Shown here: in pieces, positions 1 through 19,499 of the stretch
How positions within the stretch are numbered: position 1 is the first letter of the stretch
Layout of the letters: every line of letters starts with the position of its first letter
DNA from: Urechis unicinctus
Taxonomy: Eukaryota > Annelida > Polychaeta > Xenopneusta > Urechidae
NCBI GenBank assembly: GCA_034190875.2
Contig: CM067356.1
Location: 53,721,602 to 53,785,601, forward strand
Direction of reading: 5' to 3'
Length of the DNA: 64,000 bases
Made by a program: the position numbers and the translations under genes
The notes under the pieces: generated by a model
The model's input: the letters and a program-made list of their open reading frames with translations, nothing else
The model's database searches: none
What the model was told of the DNA's origin: nothing

Positions 1-1509
1 AAGGGTCAGAATGAGGTCCATGAGGGGGCTAATACATCACAACTGTCTGTCCTATGTGCCCTGTGGATGCTTGCCCAGGACATCTAGTCAATTCCTGGAC
101 CTCTGCTGCTGTCGGTGAGAATCTGCACAAGACATATGAGCATACTATAGGCAATGATTATTTACATAACACAAATGATAAATAGGTTTATTCAGCATCA
201 GCTCACCGGTGCTTTAAGCATTGCCCACTGGTCTGGGATATATGCAGTGTCAACACCTGCACCAGAGAGTACAACACTGAAATGTTCAACGAGTTTGGCT
301 GCTGCCTGATCACCAAAATCTGAAAGCATATTCGGACAGCTGCATATCTTTGGTTGCATATGTTCTGCAGCAATCGCAAAACATTACATCTTGCTTTTCA
401 TCGTGTCGCAGCCAACCTCTTTCTTTCTCCGCAGTCTGTTTTCAGCCAGCTAGAATTCCATTTCCTTCCTCTTTTTTTCTCATAATCTTTACTTTGAAGC
501 CTTAGCTCTTCTGGTAGCTTGCGATTACTCGGCTGGGGAGGCTTGGCCCCTTCAACGAAATGCCACATAGTGTAGAAAAATTGGGGATTTGGACGCGGAC
601 GATTTGACTTGGTCGACTCATAGAACAGAGCTTGATGATTAATCATGATCAAACGAAGCCTTATTTATCCAAAGTTCGCCGAGACCCAAACGCAACGCGC
701 GACGCTAGGCAACGACCGACGTTTCGCACGTGTCATGACGTGACACGTTGACAGCACGCGCCGCATCGTGACGCGCTGACCAGATGAAAGCGCGAGCTCC
801 TGTCACAGCTTCTCAAAAGCCGACCCTAACCTTGGAGTCATACCTCCGTGCACTACTACTTACATTAATACCTGAAACAACAACAATAAATTGGCACATC
901 CCGGCCAACAGCGACACATGCAAAGATAAACAAGCACTCGAATACAATTCTAGCACAACAAATTCACGGCTGCTCGTGAGGGGTGTTTTTACGATTTCGG
1001 ATATGGTAATGGAAGAATGATATTGTTTGAATAAAACAAACACAGTTATATTATATATAAAAGACCAGAAATCATATGAACATTGCTGCGTTAGTTATTA
1101 TGTGAACAAGTCGTCAGTTAAGTGAGCGACGGTATATTAGCGCCCAATTAACAATACCAACGGGACATCCGATAAAGTCGTATAAAAGTCGTATTTAATA
1201 AAGTCCAGAATCTAAATAAATATTTAATACTACAATAAAGACCAGAGACCCTCTAAATAAATACTCGCTGCGAACGTTTGGAGTAAACATCATCACTGGT
1301 GATCTCAGTCGGGGTGGCGGGCGGGGCTTAAGTGCGTGTTAAATTAAAGGTAGCTGGGGCGCTTCAGAACGTGCTGCGAGCGGGCGCATCATACAGGCAA
1401 TTTGTTGACTCGCCATCCGGGCGACCAGTTTATATATTTCTACCCGAATGATCAAGCCGATTTTACTTTCCATTATATTTGGACCGGGCGTTGCGTTTGA
1501 CTATATTAT
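1..1509 (-). mobile_element. hAT DNA transposon, copy 1 (cut by window edge)
   Basis: This stretch repeats at 2112-3545 with only scattered substitutions and small indels, so it is the transposase N-terminal half of a second copy of the same element in the same orientation. The minus-strand zinc-finger ORF seen in copy 2 is present at 398-652 but is frameshifted by one extra base in the ctctttctttctcc stretch near 418-430. The outer terminus near 1485-1509 is eroded: the GCCCTG end found in copy 2 is not recognisable here. The left part would lie before base 1. It is not coding-competent. Confidence 0.7.
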
Positions 1510-1849
1510 GTATATATATATGGTATATCCAGGGCATGAAACTTAGAAAAGTTGCCACCGGCCAACTTGGCTGGTAGTTCCCAAAATCCACCGGCCCAGA
1601 AAAAAAATTCCACCAGCAACAAAATTCAACACAAGTTTATGTATATTTATGAATACTTCATTTTTTTTACCCATAACCCCGCATAATATAACTCACAATA
1701 TACACGAGCAAAAAATAAAATAAAATTGCACCACATTCAATCACTTGATAAACACATCAAGAAAAACATGACACTCGGGTAAGAACATATAATACACACA
1801 ACAATAATACCCTACTTAACAACAGTCTTTCTGGTATATGGCCTCGAGT

Positions 1850-2115
1850 GCCCTGGACAAACCAATGCAAACAAAGTCCACTTCTGGTCCATCCTCCTCC
1901 TCACTTTCACATCGAATGTTTTCCTTGTAACTGAAGCGTCGATACCAGGTCCCAGTAATCTATAACAGTTCTATAGCATGCTCAGGGTTGCAGTCAGCGG
2001 TAGGGGTTGACACAAGAAGCACAGTCATCAGGTCGCTAAGGGAGTCTGCGCCAAGACTGGACCTCCAGTCATTTTTTATGTTGAATCCTCTTTCACAGCT
2101 GTAGAGGCAGGAAGG
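1850..2115 (-). pseudogene. hAT transposase C-terminal dimerisation region, frameshifted
   Basis: Read on the minus strand, this encodes a segment with LTLPAS followed in another frame by CERGF, then DWRSSL and LSDLMTVLL. That is the order seen in the C-terminal dimerisation domain of KIAA1586/ZNF862-like hAT transposases. One base is missing or added between LTLPAS and CERGF, and a stop ends the frame after IELL. The homologous part of copy 1 lies outside the window. Family assignment is from motif memory. Confidence 0.6.
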
Positions 2116-2418
2116 GTCAGAATGAGGTCCATGAGGGCTAATACATCACAACTGTCTGTCCTATGTGCCCTGTGGATGCTTGCCCAGGACATCTAGTCAA
2201 TTCCTGGACCTCTGCTGCTGTCGGTGAGAATCTGCACAAGACATATGAGCATACTATAGGCAATGATTATTTACATAACACAAATGATAAACAGGTTTAT
2301 TCAGCATCAGCTCACCGGTGCTTTAAGCATTGCCCACTGGTCTGGGATATATGCAGTGTCAACACCTGCACCAGAGAGTACAACACTGAAATGTTCAACG
2401 AGTTTGGCTGCTGCCTGA

Positions 2419-2760
2419 TCACCAAAATCTGAAAGCATATTCGGACAGCTGCATATCTTTGGTTGCATATGTTCTGCAGCAATCGCAAAACATTACATCT
2501 TGCTTTTCATCGTGTCGCAGCCAACCTCTTTCTTCTCCGCAGTCTGTTTTCAGCCAGCTAGAATTCCATTTCCTTCCTCTTTTTTTCTCATAATCTTTAC
2601 TTTGAAGCCTTAGCTCTTCTGGTAGCTTGCGATTACTCGGCTGGGGAGGCTTGGCCCCTTCAACGAAATGCCACATAGTGTAGAAAAATTGGGGATTTGG
2701 ACGCGGACGATTTGACTTGGTCGACTCATAGAACAGAGCTTGATGATTAATCATGATCAA
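2419..2760 (-). pseudogene. hAT transposase N-terminal TTF-type zinc finger fragment
   Basis: This is a 113-codon ORF. Its second half has the pattern R-K-W...SWLK...GWLRHDE...MFCDCC, the typical start of a TTF-type zinc finger, in which W-L-K precedes an acidic-aromatic stretch and a C-x2-C pair. In full-length hAT transposases this DNA-binding module precedes a catalytic region of about 400 residues. Here the reading frame stops soon after the cysteines and the catalytic region is absent. The same ORF is frameshifted in copy 1 (398-652). Confidence 0.55.
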
Positions 2761-2814
2761 ACGAAGCCTTATTTATCCAAAGTTCGCCGAGACCCAAACG
2801 CAACGCGCGACGCT

Positions 2815-2900
2815 AGGCAACGACCGACGTTTCGCACGTGTCATGACGTGACACGTTGACAGCACGCGCCGCATCGTGACGCGCTGACCAGATGAAAGCG
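2815..2900 (-). promoter_or_regulatory. CpG-rich palindromic promoter-like block of the hAT element
   Basis: Just upstream of the transposase ORF start on the minus strand lies a CpG-rich block with the near palindrome cacgtgtcatgacgtgacac, which includes a CRE-like TGACGTGA. The block is also present in copy 1 (708-790). Promoter function is inferred from position and composition only. Confidence 0.25.
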
Positions 2901-3576
2901 CGAGCTCCTGTCACAGCTTCTCAAAAGCCGACCCTAACCTTGGAGTCATACCTCCGTGCACCTACTTACATTAATACCTGAAACAACAACAATAAATTGG
3001 CACATCCCGGCCAACAGCGACACATGCAAAGATAAACAAGCACTCGAATACAATTCTAGCACAACAAATTCACGGCTGCTCGTGAGGGGTGTTTTTACGA
3101 TTTCGGATATGGTAATGGAAGAATGATATTGTTTGAATAAAACAAACACAGTTATATTATATGTAAAAGACCAGAAATCATATGAACATTGCTGCGTTAG
3201 TTATTATGTGAACAAGTCGTCAGTTAAGTGAGCGACGGTATATTAGCGCCCAATTAACAATACCAACGGGACATCCGATAAAGTCGTATAAGGTGTCCAA
3301 ATCTGTATATTTAATACTACAATAAAGACCAGAGACCCTCTAAATAAATACTCGCTGCGTTTGGAGTAAACAATCACTGGTGATCTCAGTCGGGGTTCGG
3401 GGCTTAAGTGCGTGTTAAATTAGAGGTCGGGCGCTTCAGAACGTGCTGCGAGCGGGCGCATCATACAGGCAATTTGTTGACTCGCCATCCGGGCGACCAG
3501 TTTCATAATTTCTACCCGCCCGAGCCGATTTTGACTCGCCATTGGCGGGCGGGCGGGAGTTTAGTTTCGAGCCCTG

Positions 3577-3651
3577 TATATATAGATATATATAGAGAGA
3601 GATATATATAGAGATATATAGATATAGAGATAGAGAGAGAGATATAGATAG

Positions 3652-3682
<31 letters not shown>

Positions 3683-3865
3683 CAGATACTATAGAGAGAT
3701 AGATATAGAGATATATATACATGACATATACTATATCTAGATAGAGAGATAGAGATCCTCTAGATAGAGATATATAGAGATATCTCTATATATATATATA
3801 TAGATATATAGATATATCTATATATATCTATATATATATATCTATCTATATATATATAATATATA

Positions 3866-3926
<61 letters not shown>
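3577..3926. repeat. TA/GATA/GAGA microsatellite
   Basis: About 350 bp of compound simple repeat: tatagata and gagagata tracts passing into a pure (TA)n run of roughly 60 bp at the right end. It abuts the right terminus of hAT copy 2 and may have been its insertion target. Confidence 0.9.
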
Positions 3927-3927
<1 letters not shown>

Positions 3928-4385
3928 GTCCCACATGCACTAACTTGCACTTTCTCTAACTCACGGCTCCGGAGTTGTGGATCCTCATTGTCGTGGGGTA
4001 GCGCTATATTTATGTATATTTATATATAAATGATATAATCAGACAAATTTCCTTTTGGGTTTATTGTTATGTTTGATCTATTTCATTAAGCATTATAAAG
4101 GGTAGTTTTTCCAAATACTTTCATTTGTCAAGAATGGTCTAGCAGAACGACTTGCACTTAAGTAATCCAATTTGTTTGCTTTCCGCTATGATATCAACAT
4201 TACAATTATCTCATTATAGCCATCCACACTCACAATATTTGTATCACGAGAAGCTTCTTTAATGGTGAATTGTGAAGTCGAGCTGGTGAGTACGAACTTA
4301 ACATAATCTGGTTCGTCATCTTAACACCTGGCATTCATACATTTACGTGCACACAATACGAAAATGAAAGTGAAGGTGGAAGTGC
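3927..4385. other. Unannotated spacer
   Basis: No ORF, tandem repeat or recognisable transposon terminus could be supported here. Confidence 0.6.
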
Positions 4386-5125
4386 TTGACACCCGACACT
4401 AATCGAGTTATCCTCCAGGCACTGGTGTGTTTCATCCGACACCAACCTGTATTACCCAGGAAACGGATGGTATCGTCCTACACATGTGTGCATCCCCCGG
4501 GCACCAGCCTGTGTCCCAAGACAACGCCCTCCGTCAAGGCAATGTGTGTAAACCCAGGTATATGTCTATATCCCCCGTGAAACTATATGTTTTCCCCTGA
4601 CGTATAGGTCTGTATCTCCTACACCACAGTATCCCGCAGGAACAGGTCTGACTCCCAAAGGAACCGGTTTTGATCTGCCCTGGTGTCAGCCTGTAACCCA
4701 CAGATATAACCACAGGCAGTGACTTTAGACCCCCAAGGCAACGGTTATGGATATTCTTACACTAGTCTGTTTTCCCAAAACAACTTCCCCCATGCATCCC
4801 AGCCTATCTACAGCACAGTGAACTGTATCCCCTTGTATCAGTAGAATGCTCCCCCCCAACTGGGGATTCGTCGGTATCCATGAAATTCCCAAGACAGCTA
4901 TATCCCAAGACAATGGTAAGCATTCCTCGGAAAACAGTCTGTATTGCGTAGGGAATGGTCTGTATTACACAGGGAATGATCTGTATTCCACAGGGAGTGG
5001 TCTGTATTGCACAGGAAATGATCTGTATTGCACAGGAAATTATCTGAATCGTACAGGGAATGATCTGTATTGTGCAGGGAATGGGCGGAATTGTACAGGG
5101 AATGGTCTGTTTTGCACAGGTTAAA
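4386..5125. repeat. Degenerate minisatellite ending in a clean 21-bp array
   Basis: From about 4935 to 5122 a 21-bp unit (core ctgtattgcacagg) is repeated about nine times. The DNA before it (4386-4930) carries looser copies of a related phrase (ctgtatccccnnagg) at irregular spacing. Because the unit is a multiple of three and lacks stops, it opens ORFs on both strands; these are repeat artefacts, not genes. Confidence 0.8.
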
Positions 5126-5192
5126 CCTGTTAACATTGTGTACTGTGCCGTCTGATAAAATTAAGGTGAGTAATGAATTCGGACCGACAGAC

Positions 5193-5555
5193 ACACCGAG
5201 TCACCAAATCAGGTAGCCACATTGAGTCACCAATTCAGGTAGTCACATTAAGTCAATATATCAGGTAGTCACATTTAGCCACCATATAAGGTAGGCACTT
5301 TAAGTCGACATATCAGGTAGTCACATTTAGCCACCATATCAGGTAGGCACTTTAAGTCGACATATCAGGTAGTCACATTTAGCCACCATATCAGGTAGTC
5401 ACATTTAGCCACCATATCAGGTAGTCACATTTAGCCACCATGTCAGGTAGGCATATTCAATCACCATATCAAGTAAGCTCATTTGGTCATCATATCAGGT
5501 ACACACTTTTTGTCACCAAATCTGGTTTGCATATTTAATCGCCTAATCAGATATT
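5193..5555. repeat. 26-bp minisatellite
   Basis: About 13 tandem copies of a 26-bp unit containing tcaggtagtcacattta, which decay toward the right end. It lies between the 21-bp array and the BTB-kelch gene. Confidence 0.85.
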
Positions 5556-5985
5556 CACCAGAGTTGCCAAACACATAACATTCCATTCACCTTTCGAAGA
5601 CATGCGACAAATGACTTGCGTTGGTAATCAGAAATAAAACCTTGTTGGACCCAAGGTATTATTGTGTACTACACCATTGATATTGAAAGTGGACTGCGGC
5701 TATACCAAAACTATCTGTTATGTATGCTTGTTCCGGTTATGATCCCGTGACGAATGTCAACTCGTACAGCCAGCTACGACTTGTACCTCAAGTAGCTGTG
5801 AATGACATCGTGGACGCTCTAATCAGCTAACTGCTTGGTCCTGATAAAGTCCGTTACAGCATTGACCGAGTGAGTATGCAACAAGGCGTTGGCATTAATG
5901 ACACACATGCATCATTATGTCAAATAATGAATTGACCCAGGTAAGAAAGTTACGTAGAACATGGTATATGTGTGATTGCAGCAAT

Positions 5986-7813
5986 ATGGCGACTGGTGGT
6001 AGCTCAGATACTCCAACTCCGTTCTTCTCTAAAGGCGAGGAATCCGTCACGATCGGTGACGAAAAAGCAGCCGAGTTCTTCTCATACTTCTCAACACTAC
6101 GTGAGAATGAATGCGTCAGCGACTTCACCATAACGTGCCGTGGTCATCAATTCTCTGTCCACCGTGCCATCCTGATGGCCAACTCGGATCATTTCCGCCA
6201 GATGTTTTGCCGAGAATCCCCCGCCCCAAGCAGTTACACTGTCGATGCTGACTCGTCCTTGGTGGATTCGGTGATCACGTATTTGTACACTGGTCAGCTC
6301 CGTGTGCCGAAGCCTGGCTTGCATGACGTTGAAGAAATAGCCAGAGGGCTAAAGATTGTTAAGCTGGAAGCTGAATGTGCTCGGGTGCGATTGAGTGAGC
6401 TGGTTCCCTCTGTGGAGAATTGTTTAGAGATGTGGTGGGTTGGGGCGGCGGTTGGGGATCAGGCGATGGTGGACCGTTCCAAGCGTGTGGCATTGGAACA
6501 CTTTGTCTCAGTGTCGGACACACCCGCATTTCTCGATCTCCCGTATGATTGGTTGTGTATGTTGGTTTTGAGTGATGGGGTCGTTATATCCAGTTCTAAT
6601 GACAGGCTTCTGGCAGCGCTGGAATGGGTCGGCCATGATTCATCCAGACATCAGCATCTCGTACCATTGTTGCGTGCTCTGCCCTTGGTCAATATGGACA
6701 GGGCGTTTCTGCGCCAGTGCATCCAGGACCGAAGTCTCCGTGAAGATGCGGAGGCAAAATGCATCCTGAATGAGGTCCTAGCAGCGAAAAGTGCTGGTGT
6801 GGCGGGAGTTAAAGACACCCGGCTGACTACGAGGGCAGTAGAGCAGTTTATATCTGTGGTGGGTGTGCGTGGAAGACGAGGTCAGAAATGGGTGGATGAT
6901 AGACGCGTGTATCTCTTACCCACATCACTTACTGGTCCACATAAGATGCTTCCTGACCTACCAAGCTGTGTGCCTGACGCTGACATCTTTGGAGCGGCCG
7001 CGTGCGTCATTCCCGAATATAAAGGCTCCAGACTGCTGCTCTCTGGTGTAGGTCACGGCCGGAAGGATATCTGGGATCTAGATCTCAGTGAAGTCGATGG
7101 TGAATGGAGACAGCGGGGACGTTTATCTGAAGGTCGAGTCCGGCATGCCATGGCTTTTGTGGGCGGGAATGTGTTCATCGTGGGAGGCCGTGATCCTGTG
7201 ACAGATTTATTTGTATCGGCGGTTGAGGTCATGGGTGCCCCCAGCGGAGTGAGTCGCCTGGCTGGTGAGGTACGAGGTAGCACCAGGTCCAGAACGTTTA
7301 GTCATGTTGTCCGTCAGACGGATCTCCTGGTCTTAGTTGGTCAACACTCCGCCCATAAAAAAAACAGACATGATACAGGTATACTCAACAACTCGCGGCC
7401 AGGTGACATCGACGTGCCAGCTGCCTGTTGGTTCCTCAGCGTTTGTGTTTGGTATGGTTGTCACAGATGAGCAGGTGATCATGTGTGGTGGCACAGGCAC
7501 GTTTACCTGTCCGCTGGATGCTGTGTACCATGGAGACAGCACAAGGATACAGAAGCTTTTAAGGTACACGATGCCCAACTCATGGTGCTGTGTGATGCTG
7601 AATGAGGACCGCCAGAGTGTTCTGCTTATTGGAGGTTACAACAGACGTGACGAGGACAAAGACACACATCCTGTGTACAGGGGGGCTGTCAGAGACATAC
7701 TGGGTGACACGCACACAGGATGGCAACAGGTGCCGTGCAGCTGGCCACTGAAGAAGACCGAAGTGTTCTCCCCAGCTTGTTGCCTCGTGAGCGTCCCCAG
7801 TAAGCGCTACTGA
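5986..7813 (+). CDS. BTB-BACK-kelch (KLHL-like) protein, one frameshift
   Basis: Single-exon gene for a likely substrate adaptor of cullin-3 ubiquitin ligases. A BTB domain comes first (CVSDFTITCRGHQFSVHRAI, then LYTGQL), then a BACK domain (VENCLEMWW to about residue 275), then a kelch propeller with GG-type blades (FIVGG, IMCGG, LLIGG). The A8 run at 7357-7364 shifts the frame. The BTB-containing frame ends at 7470, whereas kelch homology continues in the next frame to the stop at 7811-7813. With one A fewer the product would be about 608 residues, normal for the family. I chose ATG 5986 because the BTB domain follows closely; an in-frame ATG at 5917 precedes a possible splice acceptor (gattgcag). 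The break could be a sequencing error in the homopolymer or a young pseudogene. The exact KLHL orthologue is not assigned. Confidence 0.75.
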
Positions 7814-8345
7814 TTACCAGTACAATGGACCAGTATGATCCTTCAACAGTCGAGTTATTATCGCGTGTCACGCAAGCATATGCTGTATATCTCTACATGT
7901 GTTTGTATAGACTGGACAATATTCATGTTTTGTCACTGGCGAATCCATCTTGTGCTCACTGACTGCGTGTGCTACTCTGGATTTCTCTCCTGCAATTGAT
8001 TTGCTTCCCCATTACTGCCATTCATTCTATGCTGCCATTCTATGTTTCCCAACCAATCTTCATTTGTTCCTTAAAATATTGATTATTTTGAAATTTGCTT
8101 GAAATTGAGCTTCCAATATGATAAGGTGTTATGTCAGCGGGCTTTGAAGTCGGTCTTGTATATATATATATCTTATACCTCGTGTGTTATTGCGTGAGCG
8201 CTGGCAGTGTCATCCTGGAGATTAGCATGAGGTTTGCCATTGGGTGAACTCGCTGATGTGTTGTTTTAATAATTGTCAGCAATTGAATTTTTTCTCTATT
8301 CATATGAGATGTTTTTCAACCAAATTGATATATTTGGCGGCTTTG
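7814..8345. other. 3' flank of the BTB-kelch gene
   Basis: AT-rich sequence with no ORF. I saw no canonical AATAAA in the plus orientation, so the poly(A) site is unplaced. Confidence 0.5.
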
Positions 8346-8439
8346 TACAATTAAGTGTAGGATATTTGGTTGCCAGGCAAAGTGAGAAAACTACCCTGGT
8401 GGGGGGGGGTGAAACTTGGCCTAAACTCTGATAGGGGTG

Positions 8440-9215
8440 TGCCGCGGGACCTCGAAAACCCGTACCCATTGTACAAGTTGAAAATGGAAAAAAGCATACC
8501 CCCTCCTACAAAGTATTGTGCGAATGTATAACCTGTCGTACAAGGTGAAAATGGCAAAATGCGTACCCTGTCGTACAAGGTATTTTGCAAATGTAAACTG
8601 TATAATATAACAGCATTTATTTCCCACACATGGTACAGATATTTTATGACGATCAAGTTCAAGTGCAATCATTTAACAAAGCGTGGGGTGCCATCATAAT
8701 GTACAAATAAAATTAAGTAGAACATTGATATCTTCGTGCGAAAAATCGGGATGTAGGCAGAATAAAAGTTGAGGATGAATCTCAAAATGCTATGAGCACA
8801 TTTCTGATTACATGCAGCAACAACTTTGCGCTCTTGCACGGTCGAGCCACAGGTATTTGTAATGGCCAGACAGCCACTACCTTCTATGTTTAGATAAACC
8901 ATATAGGGTTTGTATCCATAGAAGATATCAGTTAGCTGGCCAATGCAAACCCCTGTGGGCTGAGCGTGTGATTCTCGGGGCGTCACACAGGGAACATTCA
9001 TTGCATTTGCATTGTCAATGATCGGTGGGAAATACCGGGAGAAAATCTCGACATACTGCATGGGAAGAGAAAACGTACCCCGCTGTACAAAACGAAGCCC
9101 TCAAAAATCCCGTCGTACAGATTGAAGCTGGAAAACATACCCCGTCATATAAGTATGAGGCCCAATAAAACCTGTCGTACAAGTCAAGAGGCAGAAAAAA
9201 CTCACCCCATCGCAC
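8440..9215. repeat. Degenerate repeat (cgtcgtacaag) interrupted by unique DNA
   Basis: Phrases like cctgtcgtacaaggtgaaaa recur at about 40-50 bp spacing at 8455-8600 and again at 9070-9205. They are separated by about 460 bp of different sequence (8610-9065). The middle piece holds a 130-codon minus-strand ORF (8669-9061) that I do not recognise. Its first two thirds look less repetitive than the surroundings, but there is no domain or splice evidence to call it a gene. Confidence 0.5.
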
Positions 9216-10257
9216 GGCACATGTATACTACCTCTATACACTTAAGTGCCTCCCACCCCGGGGAAAACTACAACCCAAAGTAGCTCTTTTGAACCAAGGT
9301 CAATTGTTGGTCTGTTGGGCTAACCCAAAGCAGCAGATCATAACATGGTCTCAATAAATACATGTGCTGCATTCGGCGTTTGCCAGTTAAATTTTTCTGT
9401 TGGTTATTAATATTGACTGAATGAGGTGTTGTCTCCCAAATCCAGCAAGTCAAATATAACACTTATTATGTATAGCACTTCTTGCTATACAATCAATATT
9501 GTCACTAAAGTCACATATTGTACAACATTCTCATGTTTCAAACAACATTGCCCAACAGATCAGCATCATATTGTACATATAATAACAAGTTAAATTTGAC
9601 GGCCATTACAGAATAAATAAGATTATGTAAATGAGCAATGGATGAACATAATGCTACATGCTGAGAATGGTATGATAAAGAACCTCACGCATGAATATGT
9701 TGACTTAAACTTCTCGACAACACAGCAATGTTACAGCAGGTTTAAGACATAACTATTTAGCAATAAGCTGACTTTCAGTGTGATATGTTACCATTTTGCA
9801 CACAAAACACAACATATGCAGACTAGGGTGAATATTGTGTCTACAACATGGTCTATCTAAATACTGATATGTTCTAACAATGACCCCATCCATCCATTAT
9901 CTTGGTCCCTCTCTTATGATGAACCAGCAACACAGATGCTGAATTGTCAACAACAGATATGCTATATACGCTGAACCCTAATATAACAAAATCAATACAA
10001 GCAGCTTTGCTTCATAAAACATAACAATATTACATATTGTGCACAATAAATGCTGTGTCATGGTTCGACAGAACACGTTTATCTCCGGTTAAAAATGGAA
10101 AACGATTGCAGCAATATCAAACAACACACGAAAACAACTCAGATGCATTGTTGATAAATACAACAAAGCCATATTGGAACATTTCTTCTGTGTGAAATAC
10201 TGTTTCACAGCAGAAATAAACCAGTTAGAGAGAGGACAGTAGGTCTATACATACATG
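9216..10257. other. AT-rich intergenic DNA
   Basis: No coding, RNA-gene or repeat signal that I can support. Confidence 0.6.
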
Positions 10258-10447
10258 AACCTATCTCTGTCTCTCAGAGTAGCACTAAACAATCTGTCTC
10301 TCAGAGTAGCACTAAACAATGTCTCTCAGAGTAGCACTAAATCTGTCTCTCAGAGTAGCACTAAACAATGTCTCTCAGAGTAGCACTAAACAATCTGTCT
10401 ATCAGAGTAGCACTAAACAATCTGTCTCTCAGAGTAGCACTAACCAA
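10258..10447. repeat. 27-bp minisatellite
   Basis: Seven or so tandem copies of a 27-bp unit built on ctctcagagtagcactaaac. Some units lack four bases. It lies downstream of the GLT1D1-like gene. Confidence 0.85.
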
Positions 10448-11016
10448 TCATGCAACAATGTAAACAGATAAATAATTAACATCCATTCAACATAAACTTA
10501 GCTGTATAAATGACTTGTATGTTTGCTAAATCAATGACCTATACTTATGCATTACCAAATCGATGGTCCCAAACCACTGCCTGTACTCGGCTAAAGTTTT
10601 CTATAAAAAATGATTCATCTCTAAACTAAGGTGTTTCACAGTCAACATAAGTGAATAACAATTCATATTACAAATGTTGATATATAATCTGAGATAAGAA
10701 TTCCCCAAGTCATTCAGACTGCAGGCTTACAACACCAGTTGACTAGCATTGTGACTACCATAAGAGCAAGACTAACACAAAGAGAGATTTTTACAACAAC
10801 GAAAATAAAAATCAACTTTGTAAAAACAACTTCAAGCCGCCGATGAGCAATAAATCACTGTGGCTGGTAATGATGGTCGGCAGCCACGAGACCAATATCA
10901 CAGCATAGGACTCACTCTTATGTTAAATACCTCATTATTTTCCGCATTTTACTGGAACCAATATATCATTTGATTTCGACTGATAATAAATCATCTTCGC
11001 CATTAGATGTCAATTC

Positions 11017-18654
<7,638 letters not shown>

Positions 18655-18840
18655 GACGAGTTCTGTGATATCACTTCATCTCAACAGCCTACCCTTAAAC
18701 ACACATAGAGTATAGGATATGAACACACAGACAACACGACATCCAAACATGATTAACAAATAGCAGAAACTGAAATTAAAAAACCTCTATGTGGATGTAG
18801 ATGAAATAGAACAAGATGGTGAAAAAAGAAAATGCAAAAA

Positions 18841-19055
18841 ATGATCCCAGGTTATGTCACCGCCAGTAAATTGACTTGACAAGGCCACTCCAGCCTCTAA
18901 TAAAATCTGGACCACAGTGGTGTGTCAACAGACACAGGTCATAACCAATGACGAGAGGATTCACTTGGGCTATTCTACCCTGTTTTGCCCTATTGGTCAC
19001 CTCTTACAACACACAGGAGGATACAGTGGGCCTACTCCACCTCCCGACCCACAGT
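18841..19055 (-). mobile_element. SINE-like dispersed repeat, copy 2 (upstream of GLT1D1)
   Basis: A more diverged copy of the family described at 17975. It shares gttatgtcaccgccag, cctcttacaacacacaggagg, atacagtgggcctactcc and cccgacccacag, in the same order and orientation. The middle is poorly conserved. Confidence 0.5.
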
Positions 19056-19239
19056 GAGCATCATCCCAAACAATCACTCTCCCTGCAACTGTAAATCACT
19101 AATACAACATATCCTAGCGCATGGCAGTTAAAGATGCTCTATCTGACACAGGGGGCTGCACCATAGGCCAAATAAATTAAGATTTCCACTTATTTTATTT
19201 GATGTTTACTGGTCTAGTCCATGGGAGCAGCCCCAATTT

Positions 19240-19499
19240 CAAACCATGAATATACAACAGAACATCAAAACACAATCAAAAAATGGACAAAAGAACATCA
19301 AAACACAATCAACAAATGGACAAAAGAACATCAAAACACAATCAACAAATGGATAACAGAACATCAAAACACAATCAACAAATGGACAACAGAACATCAA
19401 AACACGATCAACCAATGGACAAAAGAACATCAAATCACAATCAACAAATGGACAACAGAACATCAAAACACAATCAACAAATGGACAACAGAGTGACAA
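19240..19499. repeat. 33-bp minisatellite
   Basis: Seven to eight copies of a 33-bp unit containing atcaaaacacaatcaacaaa. The unit length is a multiple of three, which opens 11-residue repeat ORFs on both strands. Confidence 0.9.

Larger units (their letters stand above)
1530..3576 (-). mobile_element. hAT DNA transposon, copy 2, internally deleted
   Basis: The left end reads CAGGGCATGAAACTTA and the right end, read on the minus strand, CAGGGCTCGAAACTAA. These are imperfect terminal inverted repeats starting CAGGG, as is usual for hAT elements. An 8-bp target duplication cannot be confirmed because both flanks are AT-repeat DNA. Inside, on the minus strand, lie a TTF-like zinc finger (2419-2760) and a hAT C-terminal dimerisation region (1850-2115). 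Little or none of the catalytic core lies between them, so this is a deletion derivative that would need transposase supplied in trans. It follows copy 1 head to tail. Confidence 0.75.

Noticed and set aside
5938..5985. A 40-bp intron (gtaag...ttgcag) before the BTB-kelch ATG
   Set aside because: Too short for a usual animal intron; the acceptor could belong to a longer intron whose donor is not visible.
8351..8672. Overlapping minus-strand ORFs at 8351-8672
   Set aside because: Mostly generated by the cgtcgtacaag repeat in different frames.
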